A stretch of DNA of 64,000 nucleotides from Antedon bifida (lineage: Eukaryota; Echinodermata; Crinoidea; Comatulida; Antedonidae). Numbering within the stretch: the stretch's first letter is position 1; the number at the start of each line of letters is the position of its first letter. The position numbers and the translations under genes are program-made. This document shows positions 9,701 to 19,887 of the stretch, piece after piece. The stretch spans positions 13,626,717 to 13,690,716 of the forward strand of contig OY727098.1 in the NCBI GenBank assembly GCA_963402885.1, written 5' to 3'. Below the pieces are notes generated by a model, which was not told the origin of the DNA, made no database searches, and saw nothing but the letters and a program-made list of their open reading frames with translations.

Positions 9701-11735
9701 TTCTTTACCGTTCTGGTAGTGACTGGATGTTCTATCGTACCTGGGGTCAGGACACGAACTTTCGTACCAGCCAATCATTTTCATTTCAGCTCCAGGATTT
9801 AGTATAAGAAGCGGGAACGGTTGAGCATTTGGGTCTACTACAGTTCGGCCTACAATAAAGCGAATGTCACTGTTTTTGTATGGTTTCTTGATTTTTAAAA
9901 TGTTTTTTTCTCTAATATTAGTGAGTGCAATAAGTGTATCGTTGTTGTTTATTTAATTAATTAAATTGTAATTGTAAACGATAATTTATTTCAGCTTTTG
10001 GCTGCCACTGTATTTTAATGTTTTTTTTACAAATAAAGATACCATGAATAATAATAAAAGCGTAGAATAGAAAACCCTTCGGTTCCACTATCCATTCACC
10101 TTCTGTTTCTCACTGGTTCTTTTCATGTACGCCGTAGCAATGTATTGACACTCCGATGGTATTTCAATAGTTCCATAAATTAAGAAAGGGGTGTCAAATT
10201 TCACTACAATATATAGGTCTTCAGGACCAGCCCTACCATAGCTTGGGTGGAGCTAAGACAATTTTGAAAAATAGAGCTGCGCACCCCTCACAAACAAGAA
10301 AAATGATTATTAAATTAGACTTTGAAGTTAATCACTTCCATAGAAAAAAATATAAACAAATAATGAATTAACTTGTAAAATGACAAAATTAATTCAACCA
10401 AAAATCAATTTTCTGGGCAACCAATTTGAGCAACCAATTTGAGCATTGTTTGCTCAGTTAGGGGAAAAATGTCAAAATTGTTCCTACTTTCTAGGATTTT
10501 TATCAGAGAATCTATATTGTTTTGACTACTCTTGTAACATGACCACAGTGCTGATTTTGCCATTTTTCCTCTGTTAAATTTTTGGTCTGGTCAAAGTGGA
10601 TAACTATTATGTCACATTAAAATGGTATATATAACAAATATTTGTTAAGAATTATTTTTTCTTGGGGTCAGTAAATCTTTAAATTACTTGTACAAGTTTG
10701 TACTGCTTAGTAGACATTAAATAGATGATACACACCTGGATAAATAGAGGTGACACTTCCAGCTGGAATGTAGCCTTTGCTTACTATTACACCCATATCT
10801 CCATCTACCACTTTACTAGGTCCACGACGAACAACAAACCCAAAGTGTCTATTCATTACACTTTCCACATCTTCCGTACCTATAAAAAATACATTTTTTA
10901 TCAATAAACAGAAATGTTATTGGATCAAAATTCTGTTATGCTCTCAATTATTACTTCTGATAGTTTGTTGATTTTCCAGTTTTTTTAGTTGCACCGTAAA
11001 CTTAAAGATGTACTGTCCCCCAAAAACATGAAAAATGAAGATTAATTAAATCAGACTTTGACACCTGTAGGTTACTTTTTAATAATTAAAGTTAATCCCT
11101 TACGTAAAAAACACTAAAAAAATGTTTTCTCATATTAAATGACAAAATAATGGTCAAATTCAACCAAAAACCGATTTTTTCAGGTAAGTAAATTTTTTTT
11201 TATTCAATTTTTTTTCAAAGTGGATAACTATTATGTGACATTAAAATGGCATATTTTAAAAAAATTAATAAATATTTTTTTCAGGCGGACAATACATCTT
11301 TAAACTTTCATTCCCACCACTAAGGTGCAACGCAAAGACATACATGTGTAAGGCAAATAATTTATACAATCACAAAAGCAATGAATCATCTGAACATATC
11401 ACTTCTGTAAATGGGAAGATTGCGTTGAGTTGGGAAGATAATGAAAAAAAAAAACTACAAGGCCGATATTCATTTTTTTAGAACTATATTATTGTCTAAA
11501 ATTGCACAGGTAATACATTTTTACATTACCATGATTTAATAGCTGGACATTTTCCAGCAGATAGATTTTATTTGTTTTATGAAAATTAATGAAGAGGTTG
11601 ATTTAAAAATTACACCATTTTACTCATGGAGACTCACCCTTTTTTTCTAATGCTACAAAGAAGTCAGCAATGTTTCCAATAATGTCTTCATCTTCAAGTA
11701 TCTTATCCAAATTTTCTGCTACTTGCCTTGCATTT
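3707..11735 (-). CDS. SETD9: SETD9-like SET-domain protein (six exons; 5' exon(s) missing)
   Basis: Six minus-strand exons join in frame: 11735-11638, 10879-10736, 5212-5089, 4584-4469, 4360-4234 and 3794-3707. Every intron is GT-AG, and the phases (1,1,2,1,2) agree at each junction. The joined product is 231 residues plus stop, against about 300 in vertebrate SETD9 as I remember it, so roughly 65 N-terminal residues lie in exon(s) I could not find upstream of 11735. Recognisable segments in order are LEDEDIIG, RHFGFVVRRGP, KGYIPAGSVTSIYPG, PIFFQSINNSFIFRCLDG, GPYMVSDMSWLTPE, NPLSIGQYVNN and a C-terminal REGEELLSSYF. The last two correspond to the N-x-x and GEEL-Y regions of the SET fold, which in related proteins binds S-adenosylmethionine. 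Methyltransferase activity and substrate are not established by sequence. The frame has no stop or frameshift, so the gene looks functional. The 5.5 kb third intron holds a gypsy element. Confidence 0.9.
4060..4196 (-). mobile_element. tRNA-derived SINE fragment in last intron of SETD9-like gene
   Basis: On the minus strand, an A-box-like TTGGTGGTTAACATG is followed about 40 bases later by a B-box GGGTTCAATCC, then CTAGTGCCAGGTTGTAACTC. This is the layout of a tRNA-headed SINE. It does not fold as a complete tRNA. Confidence 0.6.
4234..4360 (-). CDS. SETD9: SETD9-like exon E
   Basis: Acceptor TTTTATAG and donor GTAGGCC. It encodes PANVAYQEIDF and FELRKYLPYI, matching the segment between the SET core and the C-terminal GEEL motif. 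Its phases (1 in, 2 out) fit the neighbouring exons exactly. Confidence 0.88.
4469..4584 (-). CDS. SETD9: SETD9-like exon D
   Basis: Acceptor TTTTCATTTAG and donor GTAAGTT. It encodes RDCVGPYMVSDMSWLTPE and NPLSIGQYVNN. The plus-strand open frame over this region is antisense shadow. Confidence 0.92.
5089..5212 (-). CDS. SETD9: SETD9-like exon C
   Basis: Acceptor TTTTTTATAG and donor GTAAAG. It encodes TIYQPYDPIFFQSINNSF and FRCLDGIHIDGNDKRLSK, the most diagnostic stretch for SETD9. The acceptor lies within about 30 bases of the inferred edge of a gypsy LTR. Confidence 0.92.
5240..5403 (-). repeat. Putative 3' LTR of gypsy element
   Basis: Starts TGTAGCGAAAT directly after the polypurine-like tract and shares about 50 bases (CACCCC...TCTTAATTT.TGGAACT) with the 5' LTR. 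Its far end is uncertain, near the ACTACTACAGTAGTAG palindrome around 5250. Confidence 0.5.
5430..7270 (-). pseudogene. gypsy pol remnant (RT, RNase H, integrase)
   Basis: Minus-strand pieces include YPLPRIDDSLDALSGTKWF at the RT entry, MPFKLRNASFTFERL, the catalytic YLDDVIVY, RNase H FILDTDASNYALGGVLSQ, RNase H end KLARWFEVVSLF, an integrase H2C2-like finger HRGVTSGH...CWPCANRK, and integrase core VLVVGEYLTKW and LHSDQGRNFES. The pieces are in different frames, with several indels. An unusual Pro/Glu-rich linker at about 6544-6400 repeats PVPAEEPVPNEPV-like units between RNase H and integrase. A further pol fragment (GKMLPAHLAELYDRS) lies upstream near 9660. Confidence 0.8.
7268..8250 (-). 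mobile_element. LINE reverse-transcriptase fragment inserted in gypsy RT
   Basis: Minus-strand frames read DNNKAPGTDDFYTKAIKHV, then ARITPIYKSGPKSNLSNYRP, LDPLLFTLYINDI and FFLYADDTNTVFHG, the order of a non-LTR reverse transcriptase of CR1/Jockey type. It is split by stops and frameshifts and has no 3' tail. At about 7268 the sequence passes directly into gypsy RT, marking a nested junction. One long open frame (7953-7153) is therefore an artificial LINE-gypsy chimera. Confidence 0.75.
8799..9133. mobile_element. MITE with TTAAAGATGTATTGTCCC ends
   Basis: 335 bp with terminal inverted repeats TTAAAGATGTATTGTCCC / GGGACAATACATCTTTAA. It belongs to the same family as the copy at 11002-11303. 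No coding sequence. Confidence 0.8.
10015..10208 (-). repeat. Putative 5' LTR of gypsy element
   Basis: Starts TGTAGTGAAATTTG at 10208 on the minus strand. The proposed end, near 10015, is followed by TGGCAGCC, which could be a tRNA primer-binding remnant. The LTR pair aligns clearly only over its first part. Confidence 0.45.
10260..10684. mobile_element. Decayed copy of the TTAAAGATGTATTGTCCC MITE family
   Basis: Shares internal strings with the copy at 11002 (AAAGTGGATAACTATTATGT and AATTAGACTTTGA) and ends in GTCAGTAAATCTTTAA. The left end is eroded. Confidence 0.5.
10736..10879 (-). CDS. SETD9: SETD9-like exon B
   Basis: Acceptor TTTTTTATAG and donor GTGTGTA; phase 1 at both ends. It encodes the start of the SET domain, with FGFVVRRGPSK and KGYIPAGSVTSIYPG. 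Confidence 0.9.
11002..11303. mobile_element. MITE with TTAAAGATGTACTGTCCC ends (SETD9-like intron)
   Basis: 302 bp with inverted ends TTAAAGATGTACTGTCCC / GGACAATACATCTTTAA, lying between SETD9-like exons A and B. A third fragment of the same family lies near 44430-44480. Confidence 0.8.
11638..11735 (-). CDS. SETD9: SETD9-like exon A (first found)
   Basis: Acceptor TTATTATAG precedes the exon and donor GTGAGT follows it. The exon starts with one base that completes a codon and ends with one base of the next (phase 1). It encodes an acidic helix-like stretch including LDKILEDEDIIGNIADFF. An upstream exon ending in phase 2 must exist. Confidence 0.85.
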
Positions 11736-11929
11736 CTATAATAAGTGGAATACATTAAAATTAAAACAAAAATCAATAATATTATAGGCCTAGCCTAGGC
11801 CTACTAACTAATTACTAGAGAGATAGTCATCAATCACCATCACCGCCGCGGCCGTGCAGTGGGTGAATGTTTTTTAAATTTTTACATTTAAAAAAAAACG
11901 ATGTATGGATTAATAAGCTCGAGTCAATA

Positions 11930-12050
11930 GTAGCCTAGCTAGGCCTAGCCTACCTAGCCTAGCCCCCTGTCACGCCAAATGAGGTACCACTGCCAAATGA
12001 GGTACCGCACTTAATTTGGCGTCTAAGGCGCCAAATTAGGTACTATTGCA
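11930..12050. repeat. TAGCCTAGGCC run and CCAAATGAGGTACC repeats
   Basis: A short AGGCC-rich stretch is followed by three copies of a CCAAAT(G/T)AGGTAC motif spaced about 17-55 bases apart. CCTCATTTGGC and ATTTGGCG recur at 16780-16812, and TTTGGCGCC at 20.2-22.4 kb. Confidence 0.5.
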
Positions 12051-12059
12051 AAATTAAGT

Positions 12060-13480
12060 TCATTTTTTAAAATACAGTTTTATAAAACAAACATATATAA
12101 GCCAGTATTAAACTACAATATGGATTACTGTATGTGTTGTTACGCCTGTTATTAGATCACCATTACATTAAATTAAATATAAAGCAGAAAATAGTTATCC
12201 TTTTTTGATTTTCGTCGAATAGATCGAAGCGGAAGTGCTTCGGTCATGGTCCGCAAATTATATGATACGCCTTGTGTGCCAAAATCTTTTTACTGCTTTT
12301 AGTTGAATCACCGCGTGTACAGTTGAAACCAACAGATTGTGCTGCAGTGCAGATTGTCTGTAATGTGGGCTGTCTGCTTGGGGGTCTGTCTACCAAGGTA
12401 CAACATTTCCACGAAGCCAATTTAATATTTTCATTTTTTTAAATATCTGTAGAATGCGTCGTCATTTATTCTGAAGCTAATACTGTAGGCCTATATACCT
12501 TAATCAGGCGGTATTAAGGCTAGTTCACGTACAGTAGAATTATGTGGTGTTGTTGCTTGATTGTAAATTGCCCAGATTCTTCATTAGAAAGAACTGATAT
12601 TAAGGTTAATTCTAGAACTGATATTAAGGAGTCTTTAGAACAGATATTAAGATGTCCTCTATAAACGGAGTCCTCACAAACTCATATAAGAGGTCCTCTT
12701 GTGAAATCAGGTTCCCGTCGAATTTAATTCAGATAAGTAGCTAAATTATCATAGATTTCGTACCCACCATTCCATCGATAGCTTTTTTTTTTCTCTTTTG
12801 TGGCGCAAACACCATTTTATTCACATTCAGTATCTCATGTCATTACATAAAATCATATTATTTAACACATTGTTAATTCCCAATGTCGTTACAATTCATC
12901 AGTAATATTTTTACATTTATGAATTCGTATTACCTCCTATTTTCATTAATGTTCTTATATTTTTATATACACTTGACAATGATCATCATTATCATCTATA
13001 TCTCATTTTAAAATATTTTACGCATAGGCCTAAAGAATTTGTGAGATTTTCATTTGTTTGTTTTCATTTTACAACCCGGATTATACAATGTATTTATACA
13101 AGATAAAACGAAATAAAATCAGATCAGTACCACCTGTAACTCGTATCACAGTGAATTCCTTTTCTGATAATCGTAGCAAATTATAAATTATATTAGCATA
13201 ATAGTATTTTTTAAAGCTACCCATTTTTCTATACTTGTTTCTTTATTGTTATATGTTTCACATTCCATGTTATATAGCATATTGTTTTTAAATGAATTCC
13301 ATAAAGATTTACCCACTGGTTTATTTAATGCTGATTTATTCTATAAATAATGAAGGCTGCAAATGTGTAAATATAGGCCTAATTTACTATTCCATCGATA
13401 TAGCTAATTAAATTACTGTATGTCAATAAATAATATATTAACTTGATTACAGTAGCATCCCACTCTTATCACCCCACAAC
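12060..13480. other. No recognisable gene
   Basis: AT-rich sequence. A small tandem of ACTGATATTAAGG-like units lies at 12590-12655. The first exon of the SETD9-like gene was looked for here and not recognised. Confidence 0.5.
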
Positions 13481-13489
13481 GTATAACAG

Positions 13490-14130
13490 TGCATGCATGT
13501 TCCACTGTACGACATATGAATTGATGGAACGAACAACCGAGATGAAAATAATGCATGCAAAATTAGGTTCCATTTAAGTATAAATTCTAATATTCCCGAC
13601 CTCAAAATAATTAGTGTTATAACTAACTGTATTTAGCTTCCTAGAATTTCGTCCACCCCTCCAAACGTGTTTCCAACATCGTATGAACGTACAAACAAGG
13701 TGAGCGACTTCATTGCAAAAAAATTAGGTTCCATTGCATTATTGCGAATTTAAGGTTGTTCCCGACTTCGAAGTAATACTTGCTTAGAATTTCGCTCACC
13801 ACATTCCTATCCAAACTTTTTCTCACATCGATATAAACAAATGAGATGACGACTTCATTGCAAAATTAGGTTCAATTATTTGCGAATTCACATGCTTTTT
13901 CCAACCTCAAAATAAGTATCATGTATTTAGCTTGCTTAGAATTTCGCTCACCCCATCCCATCCAAAGTTTTTTTCCACATCATATGAACAAGATGACACG
14001 ACTTCATTGCACAATTATGATCCATTATTGCGAATTTATGTTCAAATGTTCCCGACATCAAGGTAAAAAGTACCAGCTGAATAAAATATCTAACATATTG
14101 CAAAATTAGTCTCTATTATTGGGAATGTTT
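13490..14130. repeat. Degenerate ~145 bp tandem repeat
   Basis: Four to five units, each containing CTTCATTGCAAAATTAGGTT, then TATTGCGAATTTA, CCCGAC and GCTTAGAATTTCGCTCACC. Weaker relatives of the unit continue to about 14510. Confidence 0.7.
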
Positions 14131-15065
14131 CTGACATCAAAGATTGTTAAAACTTGATGAAAATGCTGAATTAATTAGGTACCATTAATTATTTATTGTG
14201 ATATGCATGTTCAACTGTTATCCTTCTATTACGGTACGTGACATGAAAAGATTGATAACAAAAGAGAACAACGCCATATCTCATCTTTATTGCAAAATTT
14301 GGTTATTGTTATTGTTTTGATGAAACAATTTGATGAATTTCCCCTCGACGTAGGCCTGCCATCCCTTATTTATTTATTATAGGTCACACACACACACGTG
14401 TAACAAATGAGATGATAAAATTATAACGAATATCTAACTAACAATTTGCGACTTAGGTTCGCCATTATTGCGAATTTATGTTTTAATGTTTCAGACATCA
14501 AAGTAAATATAGTGTTATACTGTAGGTATAATAAGTGACAAAACAAAAATGTGATCATGTAACTCATATTCTTAAAGAACTTATAAATAAAAAACATTAT
14601 ACATTTAAAAAGAACGGAATTGAAAAAAAATGAAACTAAAAGGTTAGAAAACTATATAGTAAGCAATGTTAAACAAAAAAATATATATGAATATTCAATA
14701 GAATAACGGATACATTCAAATTCAACGAATAATCATTTTAATTTGAAAACATAAACATAGAAATTCATAAAAACGAACAAAATAATAACGGGAATAATGT
14801 ACCGACGAAAGGAACGTCAAATCAAAATATTATTAGGAAATAATGCAGAAATGGCGTCCCATAACTCAAACACTCAACGTTTTAGCCCCAAAGGTAAATT
14901 GACACTTCCCTTTGGCGCTAAAATGAGTAGTCTTCTTTTCCAGCTGCTTAGAAAGGGGTCGGTAGACTTCCCATCATGCATTATTGTCGAGTGTTCTATA
15001 TTTTTTGATGACAGTGCCTTTCGTTTTTTTACACTAAAATCGTAAATTGTCGTCGTATGTTTCAG
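14131..15065. other. No recognisable gene; one hairpin
   Basis: AT-rich. At about 14878-14925 the arms TTTTAGCCCCAAAGG and CCTTTGGCGCTAAAA form an imperfect hairpin. The 82-codon open frame covering it shows no family resemblance. Confidence 0.4.
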
Positions 15066-15069
15066 TTAT

Positions 15070-16605
15070 AATGCAGGCCCGTAGCCAGGGGGGGTTTTTA
15101 TGGTTCGGGCGAACCCCCCCTTTACAGCGAACCCCCCTTAACCAACTGCGAACCCCCATCCCCGACATGCCCAATACCTCACCCTCATCTCCGAAAATCC
15201 TCCAAATACATGCCACTCATGCAGTACCTTCTTCCCTGTATGAGCGTACTTCGAGGGATACATGTCTGTAAATTTCTAAGAGTTGCAAATGAATTGCCGA
15301 TTTTAACCTGAAAAATAAATGTTTGGTCCCTGCATGTAACATGATATTGACGCGTCTCACAGCGAGCTGGGGCACGAACGATTTGTACAAAGGACACCGC
15401 CAGACAACTGCGTACCAATTGTTTAGATCATCACTGGCAGTCAGGTAGCATGCATAAAGTATATAGCCTTCCGACATACTTCAGTATTATGTGTGGCTAT
15501 GAAGTATAATGTATCCACAATCGCCATTAGAGATTGTTATACTGTTCTATTTGTTTGCAATGTTTTACTTTATCATCAAAGATCTATTATTTATAATTTA
15601 CTCATAGTTAATAATCGTCATGATACTCTCACTTTCAAGCATCTTCGCTCCAGTAATGATATGTCAAAATTTTGCATCCCGACCAGATTCACTAGAACTT
15701 GGAATTCCATAATACCCAATGAGATTTGCGATATTTTTGTTAATGGTTCATTTATTAATTTTAAATTATCTCTAAAGCTATATTTTAAATGTCGGAGAGA
15801 AACCTTTTAACTTTTTAAATGAAATGAAATGTCTATGTTATTTTAGTATATATTCTTGTTATTTGTAATTTTTGTGTTGGAGAGACACACCTTACCAGTG
15901 ACAGCGTTTTGTTTAATGCTTTTGTCTCTCCTCGGCTTCGTGTCTTGTACTTCATATATATATATATTTCTATGTTTTTGTAATTATTATTTTATGTTTA
16001 TTGCCGAAATGAATAAAATAAATAAAATCATAGAGGATTATAGTAAATATTTATATTTTACACTATAATATCTATGGTATCATGTACTGTAGTTCACATT
16101 ATGGCATCCGATTATTTTTTTCTAGACCACCAGCCGATACGTACTCAATATCACCTATTTACATTGGTATATTTAATTTCCTCAACAAATAAATATTATA
16201 GATAGAGCTATAATAAGAATTGCATTTGCCTTCACCCAGTGTGTTTTTTTCGGGGCTTCTCCTAGACGTATGTTCGCATTGAACTTATTGAACAAAACAA
16301 AATACCTAGTAAATGATAAAACAATCGGCGGTTCCGCACAGAGCATGCGCATCTAAACATACGGAAACAAATGTTATCGTCCTTTAAGTAGTCCACTAGT
16401 CCAAGTACGATCGTTTTGCTCATTGGTAGCATGCTGCATGAGAGTGTCTTTTCCGGCCATCTAGGGGTGTCATTTAACAAAATTCGCTTCGCCTCAGGCC
16501 CCATCCCAGAAGGGGGGGGGGGGGGGGGGGGGGGGAATGGACCCAAATACTTAGTTAGTGTCCGAACCCCTCCTTGACAAATCCTGGCTACGGCCCTGTA
16601 ATGGT
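15070..16605. mobile_element. Repeat bounded by inverted GGCCCGTAGCCAGG motifs
   Basis: GCAGGCCCGTAGCCAGGGG, then GGTTCGGGCG, occurs at 15072 and its inverse, CCGAACCCCTCC...CCTGGCTACGGCCCTG, ends near 16602. A 24-base G run lies at 16512-16535. The interior includes a LINE 3' fragment. Confidence 0.55.
15490..16030 (+). mobile_element. LINE 3' fragment
   Basis: The plus-strand frame 15493-15810 reads HDTLTFKHLRSSNDMSKFCI and TRTWNSIIPNEICD, typical of the region C-terminal to a non-LTR reverse transcriptase. It is followed by an untranslated stretch and a GAATAAAATAAATAAAAT tail near 16020. Upstream RT domains are missing. Confidence 0.6.
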
Positions 16606-16812
16606 TTAATTTCATACAATGAGTAAAGATTATTAGGTTAGAAATACTCAGGTTAATAATTTTCAGTTTGTGTTTATTTGGAAATAAATACTGTAATAGC
16701 AATATTTAACAACACGATTAGCTCGCCAGAAACGTGCTGCAAATTAAGTCACCTAGCCTTGTGCGATACAGACCACGCCAACCTCATTTGGCAATGTCAC
16801 TTCATCATTTGG

Positions 16813-17812
16813 CGTTCCGGCCGCGTAATTTTTTTTTCCAGGACGAACGTGGGCAGAAATCATGAATAATTCATGAATAATTATGACATAATAGAGAACA
16901 TTATAGAGGGCGCTATATAAGCATGCAGAGCAGAGCCATATATAGAGAGAGTTACGACTTCGAATGGATTAGAAGCCATGTTTGTGTCCAACTATTCCTA
17001 TGTAGCGTATGGAGTTGAGTCTTTTGTTTTGAAAATGTATAACGTTCAAAAGGCTTTAATTATCGAATTTAATATCAAAACAATCAATTTGATTAAAGGT
17101 TTTTGTTAAAATAATAAAAAAATTATAAAGTTACTGCGAACATAATTAAAAACAACAAAAATAGCAATTTCGGAACGGCTCTGGTTGTGCGCTCCATGCA
17201 CGCTCTACGCGTGCGCGTTTAGTTTGTACAGCGATTCTCTATAGTAATGCATTGTTTTTACATTTTGTTGTTTAAAAATCATGTTCGCAGTAACTTTATG
17301 ATTTCGTTATTATCTTAACAAAAACCTTTAAACAAATTGATTGTTTTGATATTAAATTCGATATTTAAAGCCTTGTGAATGTTATACATTTTTTAAGCAA
17401 ATGACTCGACTCCATACGCTACATAATAGGCATAGTTGGACACAAACATGGCCGGTGTGCACATCACGTGACTTTCTAAAATCCGTGAACGCAAAGTCGT
17501 AACTCTCTCTATATATGGCTCTGATGCAGAGAGATTAAATAATTAGTGTAAACAGTGTTTGCCAACCGAAATGTTTGGTCTAGTGGTAAAGGCTTTAGCC
17601 TATTACTCTGGAGCCCTCGGTTCGAGGTCTTTCATGAACATGTTTTTTTTAATAGTTGAGAGAGATTATTTAGAGGGTTAGGTTTAGTATATATAGGAAG
17701 TAGATCAGCTATCTTGCAATTCTTTATAATACAAAATAATTAAGGTAATGAATTATTCATGATTTCTGCCCACGTTCGTCCTGGAAAAAAAAAATACGCG
17801 TTCCGGCCCCGG
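16813..17812. mobile_element. Foldback element 1 (long inverted repeat)
   Basis: Outer ends GCGTTCCGG...TTCCAGGACGAACGTGGGCA and TGCCCACGTTCGTCCTGGAA...GCGTTCCGG are inverted. The arms continue through TATATAGAGAGAGTTACGACTT and AGTTACTGCGAACAT to a centre near 17210. The right arm contains about 220 extra bases with a tRNA-like sequence. Confidence 0.8.
17571..17650 (+). other. tRNA-like / SINE head
   Basis: TGGTCTAGTGGTAAAGG resembles an A box and CGGTTCGAGGTC a B box, and an eight-T tract (a pol III terminator) follows at about 17643. The arms do not pair as a full cloverleaf, so a decayed tRNA or SINE head is more likely than a working tRNA. Confidence 0.45.
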
Positions 17813-17817
17813 TTTAC

Positions 17818-19887
17818 GATGAAATCGGTCGCGTTTGAAATCGGTCGCGATAAAATCAACTTCCGGTATTTTGTATGGCGCGCCGCTAGAGCTATACTTT
17901 TGATGATATCGGTCGCGTTTGAAATCGGTCGCGTTTGAAATCGGTCGCGCTATTTTGTATGGATCGAGCGGGATGCATGCTAGAGCGGGATATACATTTT
18001 TCGTTTATATAGATTTAATTGATATTTTTTAAGAACTAGATTATGTATGTGGATATTTTTTACTTGGTTAATAAATATTTATTATCAATCATTAAATTAA
18101 TTTTTTTTTTGTATTTCACAGGTCTCGGAGAAGGACTGTGTCTTTTCAAAATGGCAATTTCTAAACACGTTTAAATATTATATTAGGCATAATTTTATAT
18201 TAGGCATATAATAATAGTTTACCTCTATTTATATGTACTGTAATTAATATATTATATAGAGAACATACGTCTGTGGTGTCTTTTATTATGCAAACAATTA
18301 CGTAAAAGAGAACAATTATTTAAAAACAATGATTTTTACAATATAGTCTGTAAAGCCAGCGTATCCATTTTTATGCATGCTGTGACAGATTATATCATAT
18401 CCATGTCGTTAACAACATACTATTCGATCACCTTATTTTTATTTCTATTTTATTTCTATCCGTTATGTAGGATAATATTAAGTGTATAATAATTATTGTT
18501 GAGGCAAATCACGTGTATGTTTTTATCTCTAATGTTTGAAATAGTTTTTAGTAAAATGATAATTATATGCGGATGGTTAAAAGGCGAGTTACTGAAATAA
18601 ACCCCCGAATAAGCCATATTGGAGATGCGCCTTCTATGATCGTGCAGCTGTTTCCTCTAACAATACGTTATTTTGCTGACGGGGATTCCCCTTTTTAAAA
18701 AAAACGCACTAGTAGTGTGTCAAATCATGGACAAAACACGTAAGATCGTTGTCCATGGCGAGGTAAAGATGACGTCTATTACTAATAACCATACATTTGA
18801 AACGTCTATAGGCCTCCTGCACGTGTTTTTGTGAAAAGATCCAATGAGCTATAGATGCTCGACGCGATTATGAGATCATGTTCATTCATTCATTCTTTAT
18901 TTAGCCTTTAAAATCGAAATACATTTAAAACATTAGGTAACCAAATCAAGACACGTGGAAATATAAGGAGGCAAGGATAAGCAAAAGCAATTAAAATCGC
19001 TGTAGCTCACAGGCTTGCTTATCCATAATAATTCCGAATAAAGCACTTTTTCTATAATTTGACAGTATGATTTATATATAATTTACGTATATACGTCAGC
19101 GATACTATAGATTTTAATTTGAATATCTTTTATTTCTTCATTTATAATAATCATTTAATGTAAATAATTAAGTAAGTGCAACTCAGTGTCTCACATTCAT
19201 ACGCCGTTCGTAAATCTAAATGTTTAAATATCAGTGCAGATTACCTCTTTGAGAATCGTGTCCACCTTTATTATCCATACATTATTATTCTCACATCTAT
19301 CATTGTACATCATAGTCCTACTGTAGGCCGGTAGATTGATTTATAACGGCATATTATCTATATATTTTATTAATATCCTAAAACCATACGTAATTGTTTG
19401 CATAATAAAAGACACGACAGACGTATATTCTCTATATAATATATTAATTACAGTACATATAAATAGAGGTAAATTATTATATGCCTAATATAACATTATG
19501 CCTAATATAATATTTAAACATGTTTAGAAATGGCCATTTTGAAAAGACACAGTCCTTCTCCGAGACCTGTGAAATACAAAAAAAAAATTAATTTAATGAT
19601 TGATAATAAATATTTATTAACCAAGTAAAAAATATCCACATAAATAATCTAGTTCCTAAAAAATATCAATTAAATCTATATAAACGAAAAATGTATATCC
19701 CGTTCTAGCATGCATCCCGCTCGATCCATACAAAATAGCGCGACCGATTTCAAATGCGACCGATTTCAAACGCGACCGATATAATCAAAAGTATAGCTCT
19801 AGCGGCGCGCCATACAAAATACCGGAAGTTGATTTTATCGCGACCGATTTCAAACGCGACCGATTTCAAGCGCGACCGATTTCATCT
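17818..19887. mobile_element. Foldback element 2 with iterated GAAATCGGTCGCG
   Basis: Arms of about 480 bp (17822-18304 and 19386-19887) are inverted copies. Shared stretches include GGTCTCGGAGAAGGACTGTG and CGTCTGTGGTGTCTTTTATT. Each arm begins with about five copies of a TTTGAAATCGGTCGCG motif, laid out like transposase-binding sites. No transposase gene lies inside, so it is non-autonomous. Confidence 0.85.
18880..19035 (-). mobile_element. Reversed LINE 3' tail inside foldback element 2
   Basis: TTCATTCATTCATTCTTTATTTAGCC starts a block resembling the 3' ends at 2461 and 22678. No coding part remains. Confidence 0.45.

Larger units (their letters stand above)
5240..10208 (-). mobile_element. 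Degenerate Ty3/gypsy LTR retrotransposon, interrupted by a LINE and a MITE
   Basis: Pol pieces run on the minus strand in the order pre-RT (9830-9610), reverse transcriptase (about 7270-7000), RNase H (about 6880-6600), integrase zinc finger and core (6166-5599) and a C-terminal tail (to about 5430). After the tail comes a purine tract GAGAGGTGGGGGGA, then TGTAG at 5403, as expected for a polypurine tract and 3' LTR start. A similar TGTAGTGAAAT start at 10208 marks the 5' LTR. The element fills the SETD9-like intron between exons B and C. The pol fragment lies in several frames, so the element is inactive. Confidence 0.75.

Noticed and set aside
10725..10971. Plus-strand open frames of 60-64 codons
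   Set aside because: Antisense to SETD9-like exon B.
13490..14130. CRISPR-like array
   Set aside because: Units are long, degenerate and contiguous with no unique spacers, in a eukaryotic context.
14797..15045. 82-codon plus-strand open frame
   Set aside because: Covers a hairpin, with no similarity and no splice context.
16262..16702. 146-codon minus-strand open frame with a proline run
   Set aside because: The proline run is the translated G24 tract; the rest spans a repeat end and shows no family match.
17571..17650. Functional tRNA gene
   Set aside because: A/B boxes present but the acceptor and anticodon arms do not pair convincingly; kept only as tRNA-like.
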